NCBI RefSeq assembly: GCF_022458985.1
Contig: NC_061772.1
Coordinates: 3,335,501-3,399,500, forward strand
Source: Mugil cephalus
Lineage: Eukaryota; Chordata; Actinopteri; Mugiliformes; Mugilidae
Direction: 5' to 3'
DNA: 64,000 nt
The notes under the pieces were generated by a model. It did not search any database and was not told the origin of the DNA. It saw only the letters and a list, made by a program, of their open reading frames with translations. The position numbers and the translations under genes are program-made. This document shows, piece after piece, positions 47,999 through 61,000 of the stretch; the first letter of the stretch is position 1; every line of letters begins with the position of its first letter.

Positions 47999-50332
47999 TC
48001 AGCGTCTCCTGCGCCTCTTTGGTGCAGATGTTGCCCCCGGCACACATTCTGTTGGGCTGCAGCTGCAGGTCTCCACTGAAGTGTAGCTGTGCTGGACCGT
48101 GGTTCCATCAGCGCAGGTCAGCTCTACTTGCTTCTGACTGGTGGTGGCCTCCCGGCAACACTCACACTGGTGTATCATGCTGTTGGCAGCGGCAGAATAT
48201 CTATATAGACAAAGACACAAAGACAGCTTTTATCTTCGCAACTGGTCGCGACAACAGTGGAAGTACATAAATGAGGAGTTTCAAGTCGCGTTAACATTTG
48301 AACATTTATTCCATATTGCGCTCTTACGGTTCTTCTTGCTTATCAAAATTCCTCAGCCAATTTCAAACTGGATGATCATTCTTATGGAAGCCTAGTGTTC
48401 ATAGTATGGTTTGACCTGATCAGCCTAATATCATCAGTCCACTGGTTTTCTGCCAACTGACACTATCCCTAGCCATATGGATGGTAGCAGAGTGCTGTAT
48501 CTTGTTCACAGGTAAGAAAGCTGAATTTCACCTGAGATGACTAAAACTACTGTGAAAGCTAGTGTTAAAAAAGTGTTCTTCCCTTCCTGATTTTTTTGTG
48601 TGCTCGAGTCGTCACACTTAAATGTTTCAGATCATCAAACAAATTTAAATTTTAGTCAAAGATAACAGAAGTAAACATAAAATTCAGTTCTTAAATGAAG
48701 GTTTTTATTATTAAGGGAAAACTAAATCCAAACCTACATGGTCCTGTGTGAAAAAAGTGATTGCCTCCTAAACCTAATAACTTGTTGTTTCATCCTTCGC
48801 AGCAACAACTGTAATCATGCGTTTGCAATAACTTTCAATTAGTCTTTTCCAGCACTGTAGAGGAATTATTTCCCACTCATCTTTACAGAATTGTTGTAAT
48901 TCAGGCTCATTGGAGGGGTTTCCAGCATGAACAAACTTTTTAAGGTCATGCCACAGGACCCAGGTCAGGACTTTGACTAGGCCACTCCCAAGTCTTCATT
49001 TAGTCTTTCTTCAGCCACTCAGAGGTGGACTTGCTGGTGTGTTTTGAATCAATATGCTGCCACAGAACCCAAGTTCTCTTCAGCTTGAAGCGATGAACAG
49101 ATTGCTGGATATTCTCCTTCAGGAATTGTTTCGGTAGACACTAGAATTCATGGTTCCATTTATCACAGCAAGTCTTCCAGGTCTTGAAGCGGCAAAACAG
49201 CCCCAGACCATCACACTACCACCACCAGATTTTACTCCAGGTATGGTGTTCTTTTTCTGAAACGTTGTGTTACGTTTACACCAGATGTAAAATGATGTCC
49301 ACAGAGTATTTTCCCAAGGGTCCCAAAGATCATCAAGATGTTTTATCTGGCAAAACTGAGATGAGATTTTATGTTCTATTTGCTCAGCAGTCTTGAATTC
49401 TGCCATGCAGGCCATTTTAACCCAGTCTATTTCTTATGATGGATTCAAGAACACTGAGACCTCTTGGGTGAGTTGTCAGAGAAGGTTCACCACGGTTCCA
49501 CGTTTTCTCCATTTGTGGATAATGGCTCTCATTGGGGTTCACTGGAGTGCGAAACCTTTAGAAATGGGTTTCTAACCTTATGCAGACTGAATTACTTTCT
49601 CATTTGTTCCTGAATATCTTTGGATCTTTGCATGACATCTAGCTTTTGAGGATCTTTTTTTCTACTTCTCTTTGTCAGGCAGATCCCATTTAAATGATTT
49701 CTTGATAGAGAACAGGTGTGGCTAGAGAAATTGAACTCAAGTGTGATAAACTACAATTTATGTTTTAACAGGGGGAACAACCACTTTTTCACACAGGGCC
49801 ATATAGGTTTGGATTTTTTCCCTTTAATAATAAAAACCTTAAAAACTGTATTTTGTGTTTAATTGTGTTACTTTGTCTTCTATTTAAATTTGTTTGATGA
49901 TCTGAAACATTTAAGTGTGACAAAATTGCAAAAACTAGGAAATCAGGAAGGGGCAATTCCTACAACACTTTTTCACAACACTGTATACAATATATTTCTT
50001 ATTTATATTTGTATTTCAAATGTGATGCTACATAGACTCACATGGACGAGCTCCCACAGTGCCCAGCACAGGATGTTATGTTGACCGGTTGTAGGCTCTT
50101 GCAGTTGTTCACATCGATGACCGTCTGCGTACTCTGGACCTCACAGACACTCTTTACCTTACCTGGAACACACGACAGCTGTTACACACCGACACAGGCA
50201 TACACACACACACTAACGCTTTACCGAACTGAACTTTCCATTCTTAAAAATTATTCATGTCCTAGGATTTAGCCATTGTTCATATAACTTACAGGATTTG
50301 CAGCATCCGTTAGCATCAGTTGTTTCAGTACC
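47999..50332 (-). CDS. Mucin exons: C-terminal cystine knot (CTCK) with poly-arginine end
   Basis: Exons 50332-50293, 50162-50042 and 48200-47999. The translation contains CKVKSVCEVQSTQTVIDVNN, then CAGHCGSSSIYSAAANSM, then IHQCECCREATTSQKQVELT and HSYTSVETCSCSPTEC: the cysteine spacing and the C-x-C-C motif of the CTCK domain that forms the disulfide dimer of MUC2, MUC5AC, MUC5B and VWF. The chain ends APKRRRRR followed by TGA; human MUC2 also ends basic (RRARRS) but continues further. Confidence 0.92.
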
Positions 50333-53300
50333 CTGGAGGAAGAGGACATGTTTAAAGTTGAGTGTTAGATTATGGTCAGTGGACCTGCTGTTGTCTGTGG
50401 AGATTTGATAAACTCACAGGTTCACAATCCAAGGGGTTAAAAGCAGGACAAGAAGTCTTTGTTTCCTTGGTGACAGGCAGTCCACCAATCTTCTCACAAG
50501 TATATTCCACACATCTGTCGCCAGGGTCTATATATGTGCTGTTGACCTGTACCAACATGGGCAGAGTTACGTTAGCTATTCATCAAACATAAAATGATAC
50601 ATCTTACAAACACAGCATGCCTGAATACCATTAGTAGATAAAGTCAGCCAGAATAAACTAGAACACCTTGATGCGGCTATGAATAATACGTTCTTGTACT
50701 TTATACCTTTTTAAAATGTTCATTCATGTTTCTTATGAGCTTTGAATCAAATGACATGTTTAATTGCAGATCATATGCCTTTTCTAAATGCCTTGGCTGT
50801 TGTGAGGTAAAATGCAGCTGCAGTACTGACCTCAATATATATTGTCCCATTGTTAGGTGAGGAGAAAATACAGCTCTTCTGAACACACATCCCACAGCAC
50901 TTGTCAGGCACAGTCTGGTACTCATAACCCTGCAGGGCAAGAGACGGGGAAAATTATAACAATAAAAACAACTTTGTTGGCTTGAAAGGAAATGAGTATC
51001 AACACTTGAGCATGCTGGAATGTGTTGCATAAATGTATATCTCCTTAATGTGAATGTGGATTTATCTTTTTCTTGTTTTCAAACTGTATTATTGTCACCT
51101 GATCCTTCACATCACACATGAGCCCAGCAATCGGGGTTAGCTTGAACAGTCTTCCAAATCAGAGGCCACTAAGGCTCCCTGTATCCTCAACGTGCAGGTT
51201 TGTTCCCAGAGTGACGCTTAAGGGTATTTGCCAGATGTGTGTGTGTGTGTTGCTTACTTCAGAGCAGTTTGTGTTGCAGACCACAGGTTTGCAGGTAATG
51301 ATGTTCAGCTGAGTGACAGGATCGACTTTGGGGCCACAGTAACATTCCTGGCAGGGCCCAGGTTTGAAAGTCTCCCCTGATGTAAATCCCACTGTTGTTT
51401 CTGAAAGTTGTTCTGATCCCAATGGTGCTGTTGTTGTTTTTGAAGGTTGTCCCGCTCCTGATGGTGCTGCTGTTGTTGTTGTTGTTTTTGAAGGTTGTTC
51501 CACTCCTGATGGTGCTGTTGTTGTTGTTGTTGTTTTTGAAGGTTGTTCCACTCCTGATGGTGCTGTTGTTGTTGTTGTTTTTGAAGGTTGTTCCACTCCT
51601 GATGGTGCTGTTGTTGTTTCTGACGGTTGTCCTGATCCTGATGGTGCTGTTGTTGTTGTTGTTTTTGAAGGTTGTTCCACTCCTGATGGTGTTGTTGTTG
51701 TTGTTGTTTCTGACGGTTGTCCCGCTCCTGATGGTGCTGCTGTAGTTGTTGTTGTTTCTGATGGTTGTCCTGCTCCTGATGGTGCTGCTGTTGTTGTTGT
51801 TGCTTTTGAAGGTTGTTCCACTCCTGATGGTGCTGTTGTTGTTGTTGTTTTTGACGGTTGTCCCGCTCCTGATGGTGTTGTTGTTGTTGTTGTTTCTGAC
51901 GGTTGTCCCGCTCCTGATGGTGCTGTTGTTGTTGTTTCTGACGGTTGTCCCGCTCCTGATGGTGCTGCTGTTGTTGTTGTTGCTTTTGAAGGTTGTTCCA
52001 CTCCTGATGGTGTTGTTGTTGTTGTTGTTTCTGACGGTTGTCCCGCTCCTGATGGTGCTGCTGTTGTTGTTGTTGTTTCTGACGGTTGTCCTGCTCCTGA
52101 TGGTGCTGCTGTTGTTGTTGTTGCTTTTGAAGGTTGTTCCACTCCTGATGGTGCTGTTGTTGTTGTTGTTTTTGACGGTTGTCCCGCTCCTGATGGTGTT
52201 GTTGTTGTTGTTGTTTCTGACGGTTGTCCTGCTCCTGATGGTGCTGCTGCTGTTGTTGTTGCTTTTGAAGGTTTTTCCACTCCTGATGGTTCTGTTGTTG
52301 TTGTTGTTTTTGACGGTTGTCCCGCTCCTGATGGTGCTGTTGTTGTTGTTTCTGACGGTTGTCCCGCTCCTGATGGTGCTGTTGTTGTTGTTTCTGACGG
52401 TTGTCCCACTCCTGATGGTGCTTTTGTTGTTTTTCTTGTTGTTTCTGACGGTTGTCCCGCTCCTGATGGTGGTGCTGTTGTTGTTGTTGTTTCTGACGGT
52501 TGTTCCACTCCTGATGGTGCTGCTGTTGTTGTTTCTGACGGTTGTCCCGCTCCTGATGGTGCTGTTGTTGTTTTTCTTGTTGTTTCTGATGGTTGTTCCA
52601 CTCCTGATGGTGCTGTTGTTGTTTTTCTTGTTGTTTCTGACGGTTGTCCCGCTCCTGAGGGTCCTGCTGTTGTTGTTTCTGATGGTTGTCCCGCTCCCAA
52701 TGGTGCTGTTGTTGTTGTTGTTTCTGATGGTTGTTCCGCTCCTGATGGTGCTGTTGTTGTTTTTCTTGTTGTTTCTGACGGTTGTTGCACTCCTGATGGT
52801 GCTGTTGTTGTTTTTCTTGTTGTTTCTGACGGTTGTGCCGCTCCTGAGGGTGCTGCTGTTGTTGTTTCTGATGGTTGTCCCGCTCCCGATGGTGCTGTTG
52901 TTGTTGTTGTTGTTTCTGATGGTTGTTCCACTCCTGATTGTGCTGTTGTTGTTGTTCTTGTTGTTTTTGATGGTTGTCCCGCTCCTGAGGGTGCTGCTGT
53001 TGCTGTTTCTGATGGTTGTCCCGCTCCCGATGGTGCTGTCGTTGTTGTTGTTGTTTCTGATGGTTGTTCCGCTCCTGATGGTGCTGTTGTTGTTTTTCTT
53101 GTTGTTTCTGATGGTTGTCCCGCTCCTGATGGTGCTGTTTGTTGTTTTCTTGTTGTTTCTGACGGTTGTTCCACTCCTGATGGTGCTGTTGTTGTTTTTG
53201 TTGTTGTTTCTGATGGTTGTCCCGCTCCCGATGGTGCTGTTGTTGTTGTTGTTGTTTCTGATGGTTGTTCCGCTCCTGATGGTGCTGTTGTTGTTTTTCT

Positions 53301-55066
53301 TGTTGTTTCTGATGGTTGTCCCGCTCCTGAGGGTGCTGCTGTTGTTGTTTCTGATGGTTGTCCCGCTCCTGATGGTGCTGTTGTTGTTTTTCTTGTTGTT
53401 TCTGATGGTTGTCCCGCTCCTGAGGGTGCTGCTGTTGTTGTTTCTGATGGTTGTCCCGCTCCTGATGGTGCTGTCGTTGTTGTTGTTGTTTCTGATGGTT
53501 GTTCCGCTCCTGATGGTGCTGTTGTTGTTTTTCTTGTTGTTTCTGATGGTTGTCCCGCTCCTGATGGTGCTGTTGTTGTTTTTCTTGTTGTTTCTGACGA
53601 TTGTTCCACTCCTGATGGTGCTGTTGTTGTTGTTGTTGTTGTTTCTGATGGTTGTCCCGCTCCTGATGGTGCTGTTGTTGTTTTTCTTGTTGTTTCTGAC
53701 GGTTGTCCCACTCCTGATGGTGCTGTTGTTGTTTTTGTTGTTGTTTCTGATGGTTGTCCCGCTCCCGATGGTGCTGTTGTTGTTGTTGTTGTTTCTGATG
53801 GTTGTTCCGCTCCCGATGGTGTTATCATTGTTGGCGGTTGTCCCGCTCCTAATGGTGCTGTTGTTGCTTCTGTTTTAATCGGTGTTTCTATTGGTGGTTC
53901 TGATGTTGTATCTGTTGTTGGTATCTTGGCACCAGGCTATAAAATTATATACATTCAATGTTATGATTATAATTAATACTCCCAAGCATCAATATCCGTA
54001 TTTTAAAAACAATTAATTTCTTCTGAGGGCAGGAACACTTAGATACATTGGTGTCTTGTAGCCTTGAGTGGCCCTAACTGTGCAAACATAGCTGGAGGTG
54101 TCACACTGGCTGACAAGTAACTAATTATGGACAATATTTCAGTTATTCTGTGCCATCAACACTTAACGCTACAGTATAGTTTATTCTGATCAGTGACTGT
54201 AGGTCAAACAGCAACTCACAAACATTCATGTAATCATACCTAATGTTCTGGCATAATTATGTCACCCATATAGATGCAGGGAGCCAGAGTTGCTGCCTAT
54301 ATGCTTACCTTGTACTCAGTCATGTTGTAGACACAGACACCTTTAGGAACTGCAGAGGCAAAAGAAAGAGACATGACTAAAGTTACCACTGTTTGAATTA
54401 ATAAAGAGATGTGTTCTAAGATCCTCTGTTAGTGTACCTTTAGACATCATTGTTTAGAAAAGCCCTTAACACAAGTTAGTTTTAATTTTCTACGAACCCT
54501 GGACAAAATCTGAATTACTTTCATTTTCTTTTTTGTGTTCTTCTGACGACTCTACACAGCAGGATTAGGATTGTTTCCGAGCTACCTTACCATAAATAGA
54601 AATTTCTTTGTATAATTCTATGCACGTTTGTGATGTTGCTTATACTTTGGGTCATATGTAAAGCTATTTTTTCTAACCGGGAAGAGGAGCTTGATGGACT
54701 GAGATAAATGTTACAACACTTGATAACACGTGATAAGTTCCCTCGGGACATATGCAGTGCTTCTTATCTCAGCACATACAAGTAGATAGGATAGGTTAAT
54801 AGTCACGTACCACACTCATAGGACTGGCAGCAGATACCGTTGGTGATGTTAAGTTGGAAGCCCAACGAGCAGTTGGAAGAAGAAGGACAAGTGTTTCTAT
54901 TGCACTCTAAATAGGAGAAAAATATGAGGTGATTATCAGCATACATATATGGAGGTTTTCCCTTCAGTATTAATAATTTAAAGAACCTATCTATTGCAAG
55001 GTGTCAAGAGACTTAATTGAGGAGTTACTGTTTAATGGTCTTGTAGTAGTTGTAGTTGTAGTTGTT

Positions 55067-55097
<31 letters not shown>

Positions 55098-58000
55098 CAG
55101 TAGTGCCAAGCACCAGGATTAACTCAGGGTTCAATGTCCTGCTCTAGAACACTTCAGCAGTACATGGCCCATGTACTGGGGATCAAACCCTGTGGTTGGT
55201 GGACTAACTTTGTAAATTGATAAATTCATCAGGCTAGAATGGTTTGAAAAGACAGACGAGGGAAAGCAGCAAGCTTGGTTTTCCTCTGCCTTTCTCTGAG
55301 CTTGTCTGTAGCTTTTTGACAGCAGATAGAAGGAAAGCATGTCAGCAAGATGGAAGAACTTTTTTCTTAAATAAATGGTTTAATAATTTTGAGAAATACT
55401 TTTGTGGCAGAAATCCCATTGCTGAGTTTTTTTTCACATTATTAAAATACATCATATACAGTGTGCTGAATCTGATTGTGTCTTCTGTCACTGGTCCCAG
55501 CTCACCACATAATTGTGTTGTGCAGCAGCCTTCTGTTTTGTTGACCAGCTCGTAGCCAGGAGTGCTGCAGGTTGGGACTGATGCTGATGTTGGGCATTCC
55601 ACAGGCCGACACACGATGCCCATGGAATCCACGTCACACGTGCAGTTCTCACAGTTACTTTCCCACGTGTCACCAGGCTGGTTAAGAGAAAGCAGTCATT
55701 TCAGACACACGACTCACGCTTTATTAGCATATATGTGCATGGATATACTGTCAGGAATGGCTCTCACATTTTTGGGATCCCCATCGGGTCCAACACATTC
55801 TGAAATTCAAACACACACAGTACTTGTACATATCTGCATAGATGTGACAGCTAATGTTTTTCTGGCAAAATATTTCCTGTATATAATATATGACTCAGTA
55901 GATCTTGTCTTACCACAGTCAGGAACACATGTCTTATAGACTGTGTTGAATAAGGTGGTGCCCTCTGGACAGAAGCAACCCTCCGTGGTGTTGCTAGTAG
56001 ATCCATCTTCCTCTGTCTGGAACTTCTGGTTGTATCTGAAGTGAAAAATGGAAGAAGAAGTAATATATCTTTATCTTTCTAATCAAGACTTGTGATAGTC
56101 TTGTGTTAAATGATTCACTGATCAAAGCTTGTTTAATGCCAAACATCCATTCAATCTTAGGGGCATTTTACATGTTATAAGTTGATGCTTCATCTACAAC
56201 AGATGGAACAATACAAATGGAAAACATTACACTCCCGAGAAACACTTCACCTGTTGTTACATGTGGGCTCTACAGAGGGGCCACAGGCTCGGTACACTTT
56301 GTTGCCTTGACACTTGTGTTCTGTAAAATGAAAAGAAAAAAAGATTTAGGTATATTAAGTATTTAAGTATATTAAAATGCTTAGCACTCTATAGTATAAT
56401 CTGCATATCTCACCACACAGCCCATCAGTATAATTCCTCCAGTCAATGCAGACTCCTTCAAGAGAGCACTCAGTGGCATAGGCCTCCAAGCTGGAGCAGG
56501 TTTTATTGTTACCGTTGCAAATATCGTCCCTACATGATGTCACAAATCGTCCAGGGGGTATGATCGAGTGGCATGGTGCAAATACACTAGATGGGGGACA
56601 GTATATCAGGAAAATGATCAGAGAACTTTCCACAAACAGTGTTTGAACACAAAAGCTACACTTATTGTGTTCATCACAAACTGGTGCAAAATTCATGCTG
56701 TTCCAGCATAAAATGCTCTGTTGTGTGTTGGTAAATTTATGGAACTGTCCTTTTATGAAAGAAAGAAGAACAGAAAGACAGGTTTTTGACTATATTGTGG
56801 TTCCTTCTACCTTTCCATTAGGAGATCACAGATGGGAGGTTTGCAAGGGGGCTGCGTTGTGTATGGTTCTGTAGTGGTCGTGGATACTGTTGTAGTTGTG
56901 GTGGTAGTGGTGGTGGTAGGGGTGGTGGTAGGGGTGACAGCACATGGTATATCAAGGACTTTCCACTGACTTGCAGAATCCGAGCAGCTTTCCACCTGGC
57001 CATTTGGAGAACGGCAGTCATTGGTCTGGGAGTTGTCACAGGTCCCTGGAAAAGGAGAGGAAACAGAATTAAACCAGAGCAATGTAACTCATGCTAGAAC
57101 CAGCTCTGCTCTGAACTGATTTAAGCGTCTTGAGACGATTTGTATTGTTATTGGCGCTATATAAATAAAACTGAAATGAATTGAACTGATTTGTTGCTAA
57201 GAAATACATAAGCTTAATGGAATTTGTGGCTTTCAACCATTTCCTTTAGAATTTAGGTTGTGCTTTAAGGTATGAATTAAATCCACATCTACAAATCAAT
57301 ATTCCTTCCCATGGGGGAAAACATATCGACTTTACTTTCAAAAACATACCATTCAAAAACGTAAGAACCCCCAAAACCTGAAGGATTATACAGCTATCAC
57401 TATCATACTTCTAGGTTGAAGAAAAATTAACAGAAATTCAAAATTTGAAAATAAACTGTACTGCTCCGAAAGACTTGCAGAAGGCAGGACAGTATCACTA
57501 TATTTATTAGTATAGACAGAGAGATGGAAGTGAAGACTTTATGCTGTAAATCCTCAACAAGCTCCATCCCATGATTAAAAAACACATAAAAAGTGCACTA
57601 TGATAAAAATAATTAAATGCCTTTACAGACCTGGGAATCTCGATTTTGGTTCATTTAGAACAGGCATGTCAAACTCAGTTTGGCTCTGGGGCCGGATCCA
57701 GACTTTCTGTTCTCAGGTGGGCCGGATCAGTAAAAGAATGTCAACTCCAAATATTTAGCTTTGTTTTTCAGTACTATGCTTTATCATTCAGCCTACATTT
57801 GTAGCCTACCCTACATATTATAATCACGGATGACAAGGGATCTTTTCTAAGCACAACACATTTATTCAAAAACAATGGGAAAAAAATGATTTTTCATGTT
57901 TGGCCGTGAATGTGTTAACAACTGGTTTATTTTAACAGTTGAGTGAATGCAGTTTTACACCTGAACCAACTCACCACACTAAACAAACTCAAGTGGGAGC

Positions 58001-61000
58001 TATGAAAAAAAATATTTTCGCCCTTATTGTCATACTGCTTTGAAATAAATGAAAAAAGAAATACAAAATAAAATAAAATAAATAAATAAGTTATAGTAGT
58101 GCATGGGCGATAGGATTAGACTACATCAGATCAAACTACTAGGCTGGGCCTACTGAAGTTGAGAATATACTGCACAATATTAATTGTCTTTAATATGACA
58201 TACTTGTCTTTATGATGAGTGGCGCCGAATATTAAACTCTTTGAACACTGCAACTTGCTGATTACATACCAAGCACACTGTTTTTGCATGCACTTCTGTG
58301 AATAAATACTTCTCGGTCCATTTCTCCTGGAAAACTCTGCACTCCGTGTCCACTCTTCTTTTTTTTGACAGTGCCATTTTGGGAAGGGTGTGTTGACCGA
58401 TAACTTGTTTAGTAGTGGTGAATGGTGAAGCAAGATTGCCGGTTTATTTTTACTTGGACGCATCACGTTGCGAATGTTTATTTCCTGTGACTAACTCGTG
58501 TCAGTGCCGCATGCTTGACGTGAGCGCTTTTACACATTTACTGCCCTCTAGCGGCCGGAGGGAGCATTTGGTTTGTATTTATTTTAAAAAATAACAACTT
58601 TTAATAGAAATTAGCTAGAGACTCGCTTCTTTTTTTGACATACTCAGAAATTTATGCCGGGCCGGATTAAATGATCCAACGGGCCGGGTCCGGCCCGCGG
58701 GCCGTATGTTTGACATGCCTGATTTAGAACGATACGATCCGAGACGATTCAGTAACTTGAAACCGATTCAGTAACCTTTTAGCCAAAAAATAAACTAGTG
58801 TGACTGAAATAAATACCTACTCAGTGTTTTCTCTACATTCATTTAGGAGTGGTGGGCCGCCAACAGATAATATAATGCTCAGTATCTACTCTTTGGGGTT
58901 CTTAATCTACAGGTCCTCTTTTAAACTTCCTCAAGTGTTTATCAATAAAGAACGAGGTTATTATAGCTCAGAAGTTTAACACCACATGACCGACGCTGCA
59001 CGTTGAATTATTCAACGTTTCATCGAGTTGTTTTCTTTTTGCTCACGTCACTGTGTGTGGGACGAGTCGGAGAGGCGAGGCGATGTGAAGGCGAATGTTA
59101 GCATTAGCATATACATTCATTTTGCCATTAATGTTAGCCGTAAGCTAACGCATATTTGTATAACAGTGTTTTCGGTATATAAAACTAATTTGTAAATTTA
59201 GTTTGTCCAGTTTTACAGTGTTTCTCAAGTAAATACTCTAAGCGGATCCTCTGACATCATAATCCAACGCCTAATCTCCTAGTATCGATACAATCGATTG
59301 ATTGCCTTTTAAATCAATATTAGATCGATGTATGTCGCCCGGAAGGCCAACTTGCCGAGCACAGATCGATGTAGTTGGATCGTAGGAAAATAAATCGATT
59401 TATCGATGTAGTGGATGAATCGTTACACCCCTACTGTTTAATGTAAGAATATTCAGTATCAGGTAATCTGCAGCTATCATGCGTGGAGGTAAATTCATTC
59501 TGCTGTTTGGGTGTCATGCTGCTGCGCAAACAATCTAAATTAACAGTGTAACTGGCAACACAAAAATATGAGTTATCTGGAAGCACATAAGGGATGGGCA
59601 AAGAGTCTTGAAGAGAGGTAGGTGCAAGTGGAAGCTCTGAAATGGCGCCTGGTTAGAAGTGACAGTCAAATATTTCTCCCACTCTATCGTTTGGTTTACT
59701 AACTCATTAGGGTTTATTGTAAAGATCAGCGAGGTAAGTATTTTGGTAACTCACCACACTGTCCTTCTGTGTTTCCCCCGAAGAGGGAATTAGGAATGCT
59801 GATGGTAAATGAGGTGCCCCTGTAGATCACTTTTGTGCTGATCTCGGGTATCTCCAATGTAATCAACATATCTGTACTAGTGAGGCGCAGGACATCGTTG
59901 CTATAGGCAGGATAGATACGTTTCTGATTCACGTACGCCTGTAGGACAAGGAGACAATAGACATTAGAGAACCTAACAAAGCACCAGTTATGATACTATG
60001 TATGATACTACATGCGATGAGATAATGACACTAAAACGGCTTTTTGTTTTTCTCACTCTGAGCCACTGCTTACCGCATTGGTGATTCCTGAAACCGCCAG
60101 TTGGGTCAAGATTACCTCGAAGGATTGGTATGTTACATTGAGAGCTTGGGGACAGAATGTGCTGTCTAACGGGTCGCAGTAATGATTGTTTACTATTATT
60201 GTCAGATTATATTTTCTGATAATCTCTTTGACCAAGTAGTAAGTGCAGGTCTCATTGAAAGTATATGAGCTTCCATCAAATGTCATGTAGTGGGATCCAC
60301 CCCAGACAGCACAAACACCTGTAGGATGAGAACGACATAAGTATAAAAATGAAAGGAGCTGACAGAGAGCAACTACCATTTTCATACACCCTTTTTATGT
60401 GTGGCCTGCATTTTTAATTCACAGTGCAACAATGATTTATTTAATGAACAGTAGAGACACTAACACAGTGAAGTCATGTTATCACACATTTTTCGACTTA
60501 CATTCACACTCGTACTGGAAGCAACAGCCGTCATCATCATAGACCTTGACAACTTTGTGTCCATTGGCGCAGATAGGTTGAGGAGGCGTGGTACAGGGAC
60601 TACGTGCCACTGTGATATTGCCATTGATGCATGTAGCTGTGGTGCAGTTGCCATTGTTCCAGGACTGTCCATTCTAAATAGGGTTTAAAAAGCAAGCCAG
60701 TCAACTGGTGAATCTTTACATTACTGGATATACTAATAATCCAGCAGTGACAATGTGTACAATTACATCATTATTTGCGGCATTATAAATCTCTGAAAAG
60801 CAAGATTCTGCAGTTACATAATGTGTCATCATAACAGTGCCTTACTGTACTGTCCAGTTTGAAAGTTTGAACATTGAATGAGCGTTTTGTTTAAAATCTA
60901 AAAAATAAAACGTGAGCTTTTCAGTTAGGCACATTTAGGTTTGAAACACAATCTCTGTCACATCATGTAGCTCATCTGTGTATAGACAGACTGGAAGAGA

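Noticed and set aside
51364..53976. A long + strand ORF (870 codons, Val/Cys/Asp/Gly-rich) and a Leu/Val-rich one (710 codons) over the repeat array
   Set aside because: Both are antisense or shifted readings of the tandem repeat, which lacks stop codons because of its unit composition. The minus frame continues into conserved VWC cysteines, so only that one is real.
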